Positions 29,282 through 38,483 of a stretch of DNA of 64,000 bases are shown here, one piece after another. The notes below the pieces were generated by a model. That model was not told the DNA's origin and made no database searches. It saw only the letters and a program-made list of their open reading frames with translations. The stretch lies in assembly GCF_037076455.1 (NCBI RefSeq), contig NZ_AP028679.1, positions 1 to 64,000 on the forward strand, written 5' to 3'. The stretch is from Desulfoferula mesophila (lineage in GTDB: Bacteria > Desulfobacterota > Desulfarculia > Desulfarculales > Desulfarculaceae). A program made the translations under genes and the position numbers. How positions within the stretch are numbered: position 1 is the stretch's first letter; each line of letters starts with the position of its first letter.

Positions 29282-30256
29282 ATGTCATCCCAGATACCCC
29301 GGCCCATCCAGTTGAGCGACAACCTGTACCAACTGGGCACCATGGCCTTTCCGGTCTACTTGTCCCTGGGCCGGGTGGCCATGCTCATCGAGGGCGGCAC
29401 CGGGGCCACGGCCGAGATCATCGCCCGCCAAGTCCAGATGCTGGGCATCGACCCCGGGCGCATCGCCTACATGGCCCTGACCCACACCCACGCCGACCAC
29501 ATCGGCGCGGTGCCCCGCCTGCGGCGGCTGTGGCCGGGCATGAAGATCCTGGCCGGTCCCAAGGCGGCCGAGATGCTGGCCCACCCCAAGCACGTGGAGC
29601 GCTTCTTGCCCGCCGACCGCATGATAAGCAAGATATTGCTGGGCCAGGGGGTGATCGATGAGATGCCGCCAATGCTGGAGGACTACGACTTCCGGGTGGA
29701 CGCGGTGTTGGGCGAGGGGGCGCGCATCGACCTGGGTGAGGGGGTGGTGTGGCATATCCTGCTCACCCCCGGCCACTCGCCCTGCCATGTGGCCTACTTC
29801 GAGGAACGCGACGGGGTGGTGGCCCTGGGCGACCTGGCTGGTTACTGCGATTTCGAGCGGGAGATCATCTGGCCCAACTACTTCCATTCCCTGGAGGAGT
29901 ACTGCCTGAGCATGCAGAAGCTGGCCATCCTGCCCGGCAAGCTGGCTCTCTTGAGTCACAACGGCTCGGCCAACCTATTGGAGCGGCCGCTATTGGAGCA
30001 GGCCGTGGCCGCCACCCTGGAGTATCACCACCGCCTGCTGGAGCGCCTGGGCGCGGGCGAGAGCCTGGAAGAGCTGTGCCAAGAGCAGGCCGCTTGGGTG
30101 TACTCATACGCGCCCATCGCCTCGGTAAAGGCCATCGAGTTTTTGGTGGGCCAGCTCTGCGGCCAGAGCCGGCGCATGGCCACGCTGAATCAGGGGCCGG
30201 AGCTGGGATGGAGCCTCGCCGGCGGGCAAGAGGCGGGGGCCTCGGCGGGGGCCTAG
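29282..30256 (+). CDS. MBL-fold metallo-hydrolase
   Basis: The 324-aa protein has the metallo-beta-lactamase-fold metal-binding motif THTHADHIGAVPRL (about residues 70-83), with HSPCHVAYF and a third metal site ALGDLAGY, so two metal ions are likely bound. The start ATG 29282 follows GGAAGGTAG. The family includes thioesterases, lactonases and RNA-processing enzymes; the details here do not decide the substrate. A terminator just upstream suggests regulated or separate expression. A fragment of the 121-bp palindrome follows directly after the stop. Confidence 0.85.
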   Translation: MSSQIPRPIQLSDNLYQLGTMAFPVYLSLGRVAMLIEGGTGATAEIIARQVQMLGIDPGRIAYMALTHTHADHIGAVPRLRRLWPGMKILAGPKAAEMLAHPKHVERFLPADRMISKILLGQGVIDEMPPMLEDYDFRVDAVLGEGARIDLGEGVVWHILLTPGHSPCHVAYFEERDGVVALGDLAGYCDFEREIIWPNYFHSLEEYCLSMQKLAILPGKLALLSHNGSANLLERPLLEQAVAATLEYHHRLLERLGAGESLEELCQEQAAWVYSYAPIASVKAIEFLVGQLCGQSRRMATLNQGPELGWSLAGGQEAGASAGA

Positions 30257-30292
30257 AAGGCTTCGCCGGGCGGCGGGATACCGCGTTGCCGT
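30257..30292 (+). repeat. Fragment of the 121-bp element, copy F (left end only)
   Basis: AAGGCTTCGCCGGGCGGCGG followed by GATACCGCGTTGCCG matches the left 36 bases of copy A with a few changes. It begins at the base after the MBL stop codon. Confidence 0.65.
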
Positions 30293-30403
30293 TGGGACTG
30301 GGAGTAGCGTTTTAACTATATGCATGCAAGTTATGGGTGCTGGCAGGGCGGCCCAGGCTCCACTATAGTGGTAGGGTAACCGCCAACCTCAGCGCGAGAG
30401 GCC

Positions 30404-31354
30404 ATGAACATCGACGGCATGAAATGCTCCCGCTGCCGCAAGCCGGCCCAGCACCGCCTGCCCAGCCACAACGCCCGCTTCTGCGACCACTGCCTGGGCA
30501 TCTTCGTGCGCCGCCAGGCCGAGAAGGCCATCAAGCAGTTCGACATGCTGGGGCCGGGGCAAAAGGTCCTGGTGGCGGTGAGCGGGGGCAAGGACTCCCT
30601 GGCCCTGTGGCAGATCCTTTTGGAGCTGGGCTACCAGGCCGAGGGGCTGCACCTGGCCCTGGAGCTGGGCGACGGCAGCTTCGGCGAGGCCTCCCTGGCG
30701 GCCAGCCAGGACATGGCCCAGCGCCTGGGGGCGCCGCTGCACCTGATGAACATGGCCGAGCTGGCCGGCTTCGGGGTGCAGGAGATCGCCTGGGCCAACA
30801 AGCGCTCCTTCTGCTCGGTGTGCGGCACCCTAAAGCGCTACCAGCTGAACAAGGTCTGCCTGGACCTGGGCTTCGAGGTGTTGGCCACCGGTCACCACCT
30901 GGACGACGAGGCCGCCCGCCTGCTGGGCAACCTGGTGCGCCGCCACCAGCAATATCTGGAGAGCCAGTGGCCGGTGTTGCAGGGCGCGCCGGGGGCCTTC
31001 GCCAAAAAGATAAAGCCGCTGTGCCGCCTGCGCGGGGCGGAGATCAAGTCCTTCGCCAAGTCCCAGGGCATCTCGGTGGCCAAGGGCGCCTGCCCCCGCT
31101 CCAAGGGAGCCACCCTGCCCCATTACATGGACGCGGTGCGCCTGCTGGAAGAGCGCATGCCCGGCACCACCACGAATTTCTACATGGGCTATCTGGAGGA
31201 CAAGGGCGGGCCGCCGCCCCAGCCGGACCCGGCCCAGCGCTGCAGTGTGTGCGGCATGCCCAGCTACGCCGACGTGTGCACCGTGTGCCGCTTTTTGGCC
31301 AACACCGCCGAGCGCGAAAGCACCAAGCGCGATGCGCTTCAATCGCCAGATTAG
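30404..31354 (+). CDS. TtuA-like tRNA 2-thiolation ATPase (PP-loop)
   Basis: TtuA-like proteins make 2-thioribothymidine at tRNA position 54, or related thiolation. The 316-aa protein has an N-terminal zinc site (CSRC 8-11, CDHC 27-30), the PP-loop SGGKDS (60-65), the Fe-S cysteines CSVC (137,140) and Cys230 in GACPRSKG, and a C-terminal zinc site (CSVC 280-283, CTVC 292-295). This is the TtuA layout rather than TtcA. The ATG at 30404 begins MNIDGMKCSRC. It overlaps the next gene by 23 bases. No TtuB-like sulfur carrier is near. Confidence 0.85.
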   Translation: MNIDGMKCSRCRKPAQHRLPSHNARFCDHCLGIFVRRQAEKAIKQFDMLGPGQKVLVAVSGGKDSLALWQILLELGYQAEGLHLALELGDGSFGEASLAASQDMAQRLGAPLHLMNMAELAGFGVQEIAWANKRSFCSVCGTLKRYQLNKVCLDLGFEVLATGHHLDDEAARLLGNLVRRHQQYLESQWPVLQGAPGAFAKKIKPLCRLRGAEIKSFAKSQGISVAKGACPRSKGATLPHYMDAVRLLEERMPGTTTNFYMGYLEDKGGPPPQPDPAQRCSVCGMPSYADVCTVCRFLANTAERESTKRDALQSPD

Positions 31355-31871
31355 CTTCGACCCCGAGGCGGAACTCGCGGCCATCGCCGACTTCGCCGAG
31401 CGTTGGCGCAGCCTGTTCCGCCCTGCCGAGGTGGCCTACACTCCGGCCCACTTCACCGCCGAGCTAAACAAACTGCAGCGGGCCGCGCGCCTGCGCCTGT
31501 ACCTGGTCACCCGCCCCCAGTGGCCGGTGGCCCTGGCCATCCTGGACGGCCTGGACCAGGCGCAGGCCATCGAGCTTTTGTCCCTGGCCCCCCTGGACGG
31601 CGAGGACGAGGTGCGCCCCTGGCTGAGCAGCCCCAGCCGCCGCCGGGAGCTGATGGCCCAGGCCCCGGCCGAGCCCAGCGGGCGCGGGGTGTTCCCCTTC
31701 CTGGTGGGCGAGCCCGAGGGGGTGGCCCTCATCGACCTGGAGCCCGAGGGCCTGGTGTTGGCCATGGCCCGCTGGGGGCATCTCAACGTCCTGGACCCGG
31801 AGCCGCTGCTGGCCCAGCGCCTGGCCCTGCTGGGTTTGCGGGTGCAACAGATGGGTGCGCCGGAAGACTAG
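31332..31871 (+). CDS. Hypothetical protein overlapping ttuA-like gene
   Basis: The 179-aa protein (starting MRFNRQISFDPEAELAAIADF) overlaps the 3' end of the TtuA-like gene by 23 bases, which implies translational coupling. It has no signal peptide or membrane span, and is rich in Leu, Ala, Pro and Glu. Segments such as FPFLVGEPEGVALIDLEPEGLVLAMARWGHLNVLDPE suggest a compact mixed fold. I recognise no family. The start at 31332 is chosen because the longer frame upstream lies within the TtuA-like gene. Confidence 0.6.
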   Translation: MRFNRQISFDPEAELAAIADFAERWRSLFRPAEVAYTPAHFTAELNKLQRAARLRLYLVTRPQWPVALAILDGLDQAQAIELLSLAPLDGEDEVRPWLSSPSRRRELMAQAPAEPSGRGVFPFLVGEPEGVALIDLEPEGLVLAMARWGHLNVLDPEPLLAQRLALLGLRVQQMGAPED

Positions 31872-32777
31872 GTTTCAAGCGGTCTGCTGGTTGGTGTCTC
31901 GTTACATCCTTTAATCATGCCGGTTAAATTAGAGGATTGGCGCGCGGAAGAATTGTTGAGCTTCGCTTCGCTCAACCCAACCTACGCTATGGCTGTGAGT
32001 GCGGCGTGTAGGGGCGGGGCTTATCGCCACGTTTTTGTTCGGCGGGTGCGTTTCCTTCGGGCCGAGATAGTTTCGTCGCTGGGTTCCTCGCAATGACAAA
32101 AGGGATTGCTGGGTTTCGCTGCGCTCTACCCAACCTACGCGATTGCTGTAGAAGAGGCGTGTAGGGGCGAGGTTTGTCCCCGCCCTCTTGCTTTTAAGAG
32201 ATAGTTGTCATCGCGAGGAGCATCCCGGCAGGGGATGCGACGCGGCGATCTTCGCTTTCCCCCAGGCGGGATCGGCGCGTGGCGTGGTGGGTGGGGCCGT
32301 GTCCGGCGAGCGCGGGCCGGACGAGGGAAGTCGAAGATGGCCGCGTCGCGGCGGGTGGGCCGCCCTGTTCTTACTGGCGCTTGCCTCCGCCGCTCCTCGC
32401 CATGACGGCTATTGCTGGAGCCTGGCGGCATGCGGCGTTGGCAGAAGCGCGTGAGCGTCTGCCGCGCACAGAGATTGCTTCGTCGCCCTGCTCCTCGCAA
32501 CGACAAAGGGGTTTGTTGGGTTTCGCTTCGCTCTACCCAACCTACGCTATGGCTGTAGAAGAGCCGTGTAGGGGCTGGGCGTCTGCCGCGCACCGAGATT
32601 GCTTCGTCGCGACATGCGCCGCTCCTCGCAACGACAAAGGGGTTTGTTGGGCTACGCTGCGCTCAACCCAACCTAAGCCTGATAGTTATGCGGCTTATAC
32701 GCGACGGTCTCGCGTAAGGCCGATGAAAGCTGGCGTTATCGCGAGATTGATCCGGCGGGCTGCGCCATGCCCGAGAG
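31872..32777. repeat. Repeat island without genes
   Basis: About 900 bases without a credible gene. It is a mosaic: R1 hairpins at 31951-31993, 32104-32150, 32511-32560 and 32643-32677; R2-like pieces near 32062-32098, 32204-32250, 32471-32510 and 32590-32640; and GTGTAGGGGCGGG pieces near 32008 and 32158. A phrase like GCTATGGCTGTAGAAGAG recurs after R1. Reading frames here are by-products. Confidence 0.8.
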
Positions 32778-33053
32778 CTAAAGAGCGTACCAGTAAAACA
32801 CCACCGCCGCGCCGTCCACCGCCATCTCCCCCAGCATGGTCGCCACCAGGGCCCGCCCCAGGCCGCGTTCCCATGGGGCGATAGGCGCGGGGATGCCCAG
32901 GCGCTTGAGCAGCAGCACCGCCAGCCAGGCCGCGACGATGAGGGCGATGAGGACCAGGCCGCTTAGGAACAAGAGGTCCAGTGTTTCTCCGAAACTCTCC
33001 GGGGCCAGCCCCGACCAGGCTTGGTTGTTGATAGACTGACGGTTCATGCCCAT
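32778..33053 (-). CDS. Small membrane protein, unknown
   Basis: The 91-aa protein (or 89 aa from the second Met) has two hydrophobic stretches: LDLLFLSGLVLIALIVAAWLAVLLL (about residues 25-49) and LGRALVATMLGEMAVDGAAVVFYWYAL (about 65-91). It is a likely inner-membrane protein. It lies upstream of no clear partner, and about 50 bases downstream of the rimO stop on the same strand, so it may be part of that transcript. I recognise no family. Confidence 0.55.
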   Translation of the reverse strand: MGMNRQSINNQAWSGLAPESFGETLDLLFLSGLVLIALIVAAWLAVLLLKRLGIPAPIAPWERGLGRALVATMLGEMAVDGAAVVFYWYAL

Positions 33054-33104
33054 ATTGCTGTGCGTCTCGTGTCGCTAATTCTAGGTTGCGCGGCGACCCG
33101 GTGT

Positions 33105-34430
33105 TTAGAGCAGCGCCCCTTCCAGGTCGTAGTCGTGGGTGGCGGTGATGCGGCAGTCGGCGATGGCGCCGGGCGGGGCCGTGCCTTCGGTGATGATCAC
33201 CAGGCCGTCCACCTCCGGGGCTTGGCCCCGGGTGCGCCCGGCCCAAACCAGGTCGCTGTCCGGGTGGGGGCCCAAGACCAGCACCGGCAGGGTGGCTCCC
33301 TCCAGGGCGGCCAGGCGGCGGCGGCTGATGCGCCGCTGCAGGTCCATGATCCGCCCGGCGCGCTGGGCGGCCACGGCGGGCGGGGGCGCGGGCATGCGGG
33401 CGCTGCGGGTGCCCGCCTCGGGGCTGTAGGGAAACACCCCCAGGCGGTCGAACTCCATCTCGGCCACGAACTCCTTGAGAAGGGCGAACTCTCGTTCGCC
33501 TTCGCCGGGGTGGCCCACCAACAGGGTGGTGCGCAGCGTGGCCTGGGGCGCGGCCCGGCGGATGCCCCGCACCAGCTCGCGCAGTTCGCTCCCGCTGCGG
33601 CGGCGGCCCATGGCCCGAAGCACCGGGTCGGCCGCGTGCTGCAAGGGCAGGTCGAAATAGTCGGTCACCTTGGGCTCATCTAAAACGGTAGTGATAAGCG
33701 CCTCGTCGATGATGTCCGGGTGCAGGTACAGCGGCCGGATCCACTCGATGCCATCGATGGAGGCCAGGGCGCGCAGCAGCTCGGCCAGGCCCGGCCCGCC
33801 CAGGTCGCGGCCATAGGACGTAAGGTCCTGGGCCACCAGGTTCAGCTCCCGCACTCCCAGGGCGGCCAGGCTCTCGGCCTCGGCCAAGAGATCGTCCAGG
33901 TGCCGCGAGCGCAGGGGGCCGCGGATGTGGGGGATGGTGCAAAAGGCGCAGGAGTTGGCGCAGCCGTCGGCCACCCGCAGATAGGCCCAGCCCGGCCCGG
34001 TGCTCAGCGCCCGGGGATCGGCCCCGCCGAACAGGGCGCGCGGCGGGCTGATGGCCAGGCGGCCCGCCGGGGGGGCGGCCAGATGGGCCAGCAGGCGGGG
34101 GGCCTCGCCGGGGGCCAAGAGCAGGTCGGCCTCGGGCAGGTCCGTTGCCAGCTTCTTGCCGTAGCGCCCCACCAGGCAGCCGGCCACCACCAGGCGCTGG
34201 TCGTCGCACTTCAGGTCGGCCAGCTCCAGGATCGCCTCCAGGGCCTCTTCCACCGCCGGCTGGATGAAGCCGCAGGTGTTGACCAACAACAGCCCGGCCT
34301 TCGAGGGCTCCTCCACCGCTTGCCAGCCGTCGGCCAAGAGCAGCCCGGCCAGGTGCTCGCCCTCCACCAGGTTCTTGGCGCAGCCCAGGTTGAGCAGGTA
34401 GTAGGTCTTGCCCGCGTCGGCCATGCTCAA
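33105..34430 (-). CDS. rimO: Ribosomal protein S12 methylthiotransferase
   Basis: RimO is a radical-SAM enzyme that methylthiolates an Asp of ribosomal protein S12. The 441-aa protein has the N-terminal MTTase Fe-S cysteines (LNLGCAKNLVEGE, NTCGFI, VAGCLVGRYG), the radical-SAM triad CANSCAFCTIPHIRG near residue 152, the conserved YLHPD and DLPLQHA segments and a C-terminal TRAM region. The segment after the SAM motif reads SFCTIPxxRG as in RimO rather than MiaB. The start overlaps the trmFO stop by four bases (ATGA), so it is translationally coupled. Confidence 0.95.
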   Translation of the reverse strand: MSMADAGKTYYLLNLGCAKNLVEGEHLAGLLLADGWQAVEEPSKAGLLLVNTCGFIQPAVEEALEAILELADLKCDDQRLVVAGCLVGRYGKKLATDLPEADLLLAPGEAPRLLAHLAAPPAGRLAISPPRALFGGADPRALSTGPGWAYLRVADGCANSCAFCTIPHIRGPLRSRHLDDLLAEAESLAALGVRELNLVAQDLTSYGRDLGGPGLAELLRALASIDGIEWIRPLYLHPDIIDEALITTVLDEPKVTDYFDLPLQHAADPVLRAMGRRRSGSELRELVRGIRRAAPQATLRTTLLVGHPGEGEREFALLKEFVAEMEFDRLGVFPYSPEAGTRSARMPAPPPAVAAQRAGRIMDLQRRISRRRLAALEGATLPVLVLGPHPDSDLVWAGRTRGQAPEVDGLVIITEGTAPPGAIADCRITATHDYDLEGALL

Positions 34431-35782
34431 GCCCTCGCCTCCTCGGGCACTTCCGGCAGGGGTCCGGCGGGCTCCAGGCCCGCCTCCGCCATCCAGGCCA
34501 GGAAATCCGTTAGCGCCCGCCGGGCCTGGGCCGCCCCGCGCTGGCGCTTGAATACCTTGCCCTCCAGGGGGGGCAGCAGACCGAAGTTCACGTTGCTGGG
34601 TTGGAAGCTTTTGCTAGTAGTATCGCGTAGATGTCTCACCAGGCCCCCCAGGGCGCAGGTAGGCGGCGGGCTCAGCAGAGGCCGGTCATGCAAGAGGTTG
34701 GCGGCGTTGATCCCGCAGAGGATGCCCATGGCCGCCGACTCCACGTAGCCCTCCACTCCCGAAAGCTGGCCGGCCACGAACAAGTGGGGTGCGGCGATGA
34801 GGCGCTGGTGGGGGTCCAGCACTCGGGGCGCGTCTAAAAAGGTGTTGCGGTGGATGGAGCCCCAGCGCACGAACTCGGCCCCAGCCAGGGCGGGAATCTT
34901 GCGGAACACCGCGTCCTGGGCCGGGTAGGTCAGCTTGGTCTGGAAGCCCACCAGGTTCAAAACGCTGCCCGCCGCGTTCTCCTTGCGCAGCTGCACCACG
35001 GCGTGGGGCCGCTTGCCCGTGGCCGGGTCTTCCAGGCCCACCGGCTTCATGGGACCGAAAAGCAAGGTTTTTTCGCCTCTTGCCGCCATCACCTCGATGG
35101 GCAGGCAGCCCTCGAAGAACTGGGGCGACTCGAAGTCCTTGAGCGGCACCTGCTCCGCCGTGGTCAGGGCGGCGTAGAACTCGGCCCACTCTTCCCGGCT
35201 CAGGGGGCAGTTGAGGTAGTCGCCCTGGCCCGGCTCACCGTATCGGTCTCCCCAATAGGCGTGGTCCATGTCCACGGATTCCAGGCTGACGATGGGGGCG
35301 ATGGCGTCGTAGAAATGCAAGTGATTACTGCCAGTTAGCTTGGCCAGCTGGTCGGCGAGGGCCCCGGCGGTGAGCGGTCCGGTGGCCAGCACCGCCACCT
35401 CGTCGGGCAGCGTGTCCACCAGGGCGGTCTCGCGGCTGATCAGGGGCTGGGCGGCGATCTGGCCTTCCAGATGCCCGGCAAAGGCCTCGCGGTCCACGGC
35501 CAGGGCCTTGCCCGCCCCCACCGCCGTGGCGCGGGCGGCGCGCATAACCGCCGAATCTAACAGCGACATTTCCGCTTTGAGCAGGCCCACGGCGCTGGTG
35601 AGCACGTCCGAGCGCAGGGAGTTGGAGCACACCAGCTCGCCCAAATGGGGCGAGTGGTGGGCCGGGGAGAATTGCTCCGGCTTCATGTCCACCAGGCGCA
35701 CCGCCACCCCGCTGCGGGCCGCGGCCAGGGCCGCCTCGCAGCCCGCCAGGCCGCCGCCGATCACCAAAAGTTCCGAGGACAC
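34427..35782 (-). CDS. trmFO: Folate-dependent tRNA m5U54 methyltransferase
   Basis: TrmFO uses FAD and 5,10-methylene-THF to make 5-methyluridine at tRNA position 54. The 451-aa protein has the N-terminal FAD-binding motif VIGGGLAGCEAALAAARSG, HSPHLGELVCSNSLRS, ATGPLTAGALADQLAKL, AFYAA/CPLSREEWAEFY, and the C-terminal ALGGLVRHL and FQPSNVNFGLLPP, all diagnostic of TrmFO rather than GidA. It is translated with rimO (4-base overlap). TrmFO and a TtuA-like protein act on the same nucleotide and lie 3 kb apart here. Confidence 0.96.
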   Translation of the reverse strand: MSSELLVIGGGLAGCEAALAAARSGVAVRLVDMKPEQFSPAHHSPHLGELVCSNSLRSDVLTSAVGLLKAEMSLLDSAVMRAARATAVGAGKALAVDREAFAGHLEGQIAAQPLISRETALVDTLPDEVAVLATGPLTAGALADQLAKLTGSNHLHFYDAIAPIVSLESVDMDHAYWGDRYGEPGQGDYLNCPLSREEWAEFYAALTTAEQVPLKDFESPQFFEGCLPIEVMAARGEKTLLFGPMKPVGLEDPATGKRPHAVVQLRKENAAGSVLNLVGFQTKLTYPAQDAVFRKIPALAGAEFVRWGSIHRNTFLDAPRVLDPHQRLIAAPHLFVAGQLSGVEGYVESAAMGILCGINAANLLHDRPLLSPPPTCALGGLVRHLRDTTSKSFQPSNVNFGLLPPLEGKVFKRQRGAAQARRALTDFLAWMAEAGLEPAGPLPEVPEEARA

Positions 35783-35814
35783 GACTCAATCACCTCTTGG
35801 CCCCATGGCCCGAT

Positions 35815-35830
35815 TGTTTCACGTGACACA
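35815..35830. promoter_or_regulatory. parS-like site 1
   Basis: TGTTTCACGTGACACA differs from the parS consensus TGTTTCACGTGAAACA at one base. It lies between trmFO and the histidine kinase gene. Confidence 0.7.
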
Positions 35831-35923
35831 TCAAGGCGCTTGTTAGCTTGTTCTTAGCGCTTTACAGGTCTTTACCGGAAATTATACAATTTAGCCAGTA
35901 CTTAGACAGTCCGGGAGATTGCT

Positions 35924-38293
35924 TTGGTTCGCCATCTGGTAGAGCTCAACCGTTTTTTCGAGGAATTCCGGCCCATCTTGGCCCGCGGCGCCCCGCCCAA
36001 CCGGCAGGGACGGGCGATCATCTCCACCTTGGGCGGTCTGTTGGGGGCCAACGGGGGGGCGGTGAGCGCCTGGGAGCGCGGCGGCAACCTGGTGATGATG
36101 GCCACCTGGGGCCTGCCCCCGGCCGAGGCCCGGCGGTTGCGCACCATGGCCCAGGCCCCGCCCGGCTGCCCCGGCGAGCCCCTGGGGCGGGTGGGCTGGG
36201 TCTCGGTGGGCCCCGGCGAGGCGGTGGAGAGCGGTTGGCCCCAGTTCGACCGCCTGGTGCAAGACCTGATCACCGGGCAATGGCTGGCCCTGTGGCCCCT
36301 GACTCGGGTGGGGGGCAGCGGCCTGGCCCTGTTGCGCTTCAAGGAGCGCCCCGCCTGGGGGCCGGGCTTTGCCCAGGCCGCCGCCGGGGTGCTGGCCCTG
36401 ACCGTGGACAACGTGCTGTTGAACGCCCAGGTCCACGCCCGCCAGGACGATTACAGCCGCATCTTCGCCAATTCCCGCGACATGATCTATCTGTCCTCGC
36501 GCGACGGCCGCTGGGTGGACGTTAACCCCGCCGGGGTGGAGATGCTGGGATACGCCTCCAGGGAAGAGCTTTTGGCCACCCCGGACAGCGCCCAAAAGGC
36601 CTACCTAAACCCCAATGATCGCAAGAGATTTCAGGCGGCCATCGAAAAAGACGGCTTTGTAAAGGACTACGAGGTCACCTTTGTAAAAAAGAACGGCGCG
36701 CCCATAGAGGTGGCCATCACCGCCTCGGTGCGCGAGCAAAACTCGGTGGTGCTGGGCTACGAGGGAATCATCAAGGACATCACCGCCGCCAAACACTCTC
36801 AGGAGCGCATCGAGCAGGAGCGGCTTTTGGCCGCCTCCATCCTGGAGCTGGTGCCCGTGGCCATCTTCGTGGTGGATCAGCACCACAAGGTGCTCCACTG
36901 GAACAAAGGCTGTGAGGAGCTAACCGGCTGGAAACGCCAGGATATTCTGGGCACCGACAAGACCTGGGAGGTGTTCGGGCGGCCCAAGGGGGTCTCCCTG
37001 GCCGACGTGGTGCTGGACGGCGACCTGGACAAGCTGAGGAGCATCTACGGCCATGAGAGCCTGCGCCGCTCCACCCTCTCGCCCGACGCCTGGGAGGCCG
37101 AGCACTACTTCGAGGACCTGGGCGGCCGCCCCAAGGAGCTGTTTTTTTCCGCCGCGCCCCTGCGTGACGCGGCCGGCAACGTCACCGGGGCGGTGGAGGC
37201 GATCATCGAGACCACCGACCTCAAGGAGCTGCAGCGCCGTCTGGCCCAAAGCGAAGCCCTCTACCGCACCCTGGTCGAGGCCAACCGCGAGGGTATCGTC
37301 CTGCACGACTACAACGGCTTTATTTTCGGTAACCAGGCGTTTTTACAGATGTTCGGTCTTAACGACATCTCCCAGGCGGGCAGCGATTTCCTGGAGCTAT
37401 TGGCCGATTCCTGCCGCCGGGGCTATCTGGAATGGATGCGCCAGGTGGAGAGCGGCGAAGGCGCTCCGGTGTTCGAGGGTCAAGGCATCCGCACCGACGG
37501 GGTCTTCGACCTGGAGGTGACCGCCACCCCCTGCCCCTACCGGGGAAGCACCGCCCTGCTTTTCAGCACCCGCGACGTGACCATGCGCAAGGCCATGGAG
37601 GAGCAGCTCATCCGCTCCGAGCGCCTGGCCGCCACCGGCAAGCTGGCCTTTGACATCGCCCACGAGGTCAACAACCCCCTGGGTGGCATCCTCACCTATG
37701 CCCACCTGATGCAGGAAGACCTGGGGGCCACCAGCGAGCTGACTCCCACGGTGGACAAGATCATCAAGCTGACCAACCGCTGCAAGATCATCGTGCGCGG
37801 CCTTTTGGACTTCGCCCGCCAGGACACCCCGGAAAAGGAGCCCATGGACCTGAACAGGGTCCTGGAGGAGGTGGTTTCGCTCATGGAAGGGCACATGATC
37901 CTGCGCAAGGTGGAGCTGCACCGGGATCTGGCCCCGGATCTGCCCATGCTCTGGGGCCAGCGGGCCAAGGTCGAGCAGGTGTTTTTGAACCTCATCATCA
38001 ACGCCGCCGAGGCCATGGAGGGCCAGGGCCGCCTGGAAATGACCACCCGCCACCATCCCAAGACCCGCGAGGTGAGCATAACCTTCACCGACACCGGCCC
38101 GGGCATGGACGAAGAGACCGCCCGGCGGGTCTTCGAGCCGTTTTTCACCACCAAACCGCGCGGCCGGGGCACCGGCCTGGGCCTGGCCATCAGCCACGGC
38201 ATCGTCCAGCAGCACGGCGGGCGGGTGGAGCTGAACACGCGGCCGGGGATGGGGTCTACCTTCCGCATTATCTTCCCCGTGGGGGACTCGTAG
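35924..38293 (+). CDS. Hybrid-less PAS/GAF histidine kinase
   Basis: The 789-aa sensor kinase has no membrane span, so it is cytoplasmic. Order: N-terminal GAF-like region (about 20-160); three PAS domains (about 165-290, 300-430 and 440-555, each with DxxG or NxxF-type cores); HisKA with His580 in DIAHEVNNPLGG; and HATPase with N-box LIINAAEAMEG near 692 and GRGTGLGLAISHGI. No response regulator gene is adjacent, so its partner is elsewhere. The TTG start follows GGGAG eight bases upstream. Two of the window's parS-like sites flank its 3' end; a 121-bp palindrome follows. Confidence 0.92.
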   Translation: MVRHLVELNRFFEEFRPILARGAPPNRQGRAIISTLGGLLGANGGAVSAWERGGNLVMMATWGLPPAEARRLRTMAQAPPGCPGEPLGRVGWVSVGPGEAVESGWPQFDRLVQDLITGQWLALWPLTRVGGSGLALLRFKERPAWGPGFAQAAAGVLALTVDNVLLNAQVHARQDDYSRIFANSRDMIYLSSRDGRWVDVNPAGVEMLGYASREELLATPDSAQKAYLNPNDRKRFQAAIEKDGFVKDYEVTFVKKNGAPIEVAITASVREQNSVVLGYEGIIKDITAAKHSQERIEQERLLAASILELVPVAIFVVDQHHKVLHWNKGCEELTGWKRQDILGTDKTWEVFGRPKGVSLADVVLDGDLDKLRSIYGHESLRRSTLSPDAWEAEHYFEDLGGRPKELFFSAAPLRDAAGNVTGAVEAIIETTDLKELQRRLAQSEALYRTLVEANREGIVLHDYNGFIFGNQAFLQMFGLNDISQAGSDFLELLADSCRRGYLEWMRQVESGEGAPVFEGQGIRTDGVFDLEVTATPCPYRGSTALLFSTRDVTMRKAMEEQLIRSERLAATGKLAFDIAHEVNNPLGGILTYAHLMQEDLGATSELTPTVDKIIKLTNRCKIIVRGLLDFARQDTPEKEPMDLNRVLEEVVSLMEGHMILRKVELHRDLAPDLPMLWGQRAKVEQVFLNLIINAAEAMEGQGRLEMTTRHHPKTREVSITFTDTGPGMDEETARRVFEPFFTTKPRGRGTGLGLAISHGIVQQHGGRVELNTRPGMGSTFRIIFPVGDS

Positions 38294-38320
38294 ATAAATC
38301 GAATGCTTGCGGGCGCGACC

Positions 38321-38442
38321 ACGGCTGCGCCAGGCCGCCGGGGGCTGCGTTACCGGCATCGCTTAGGCCTCGACGTAGCTTGGGCTACGCCTGCGGCCTG
38401 CGCTCGCCGGATGCCTTGCCCGCGTCCCCCTGGCTGTGCCGC
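38321..38442 (+). repeat. 122-bp palindromic element, copy C
   Basis: It begins ACGGCTGCGCCAG and ends CTGGCTGTGCCGC, with the central CGTAG/CTACG hairpin. Subtype II, like copy E (shared GCCTCGACGTAGCTT). It begins 27 bases after the kinase stop. Confidence 0.9.
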
Positions 38443-38483
38443 ATTCTAAGTGGCGTTGGTGGTGGCAAGAATTATCAGGATTA

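Noticed and set aside
31872-32777. Insertion sequence or transposase
   Set aside because: No transposase-like frame and no terminal inverted repeats; the sequence is explained by short dispersed repeats.
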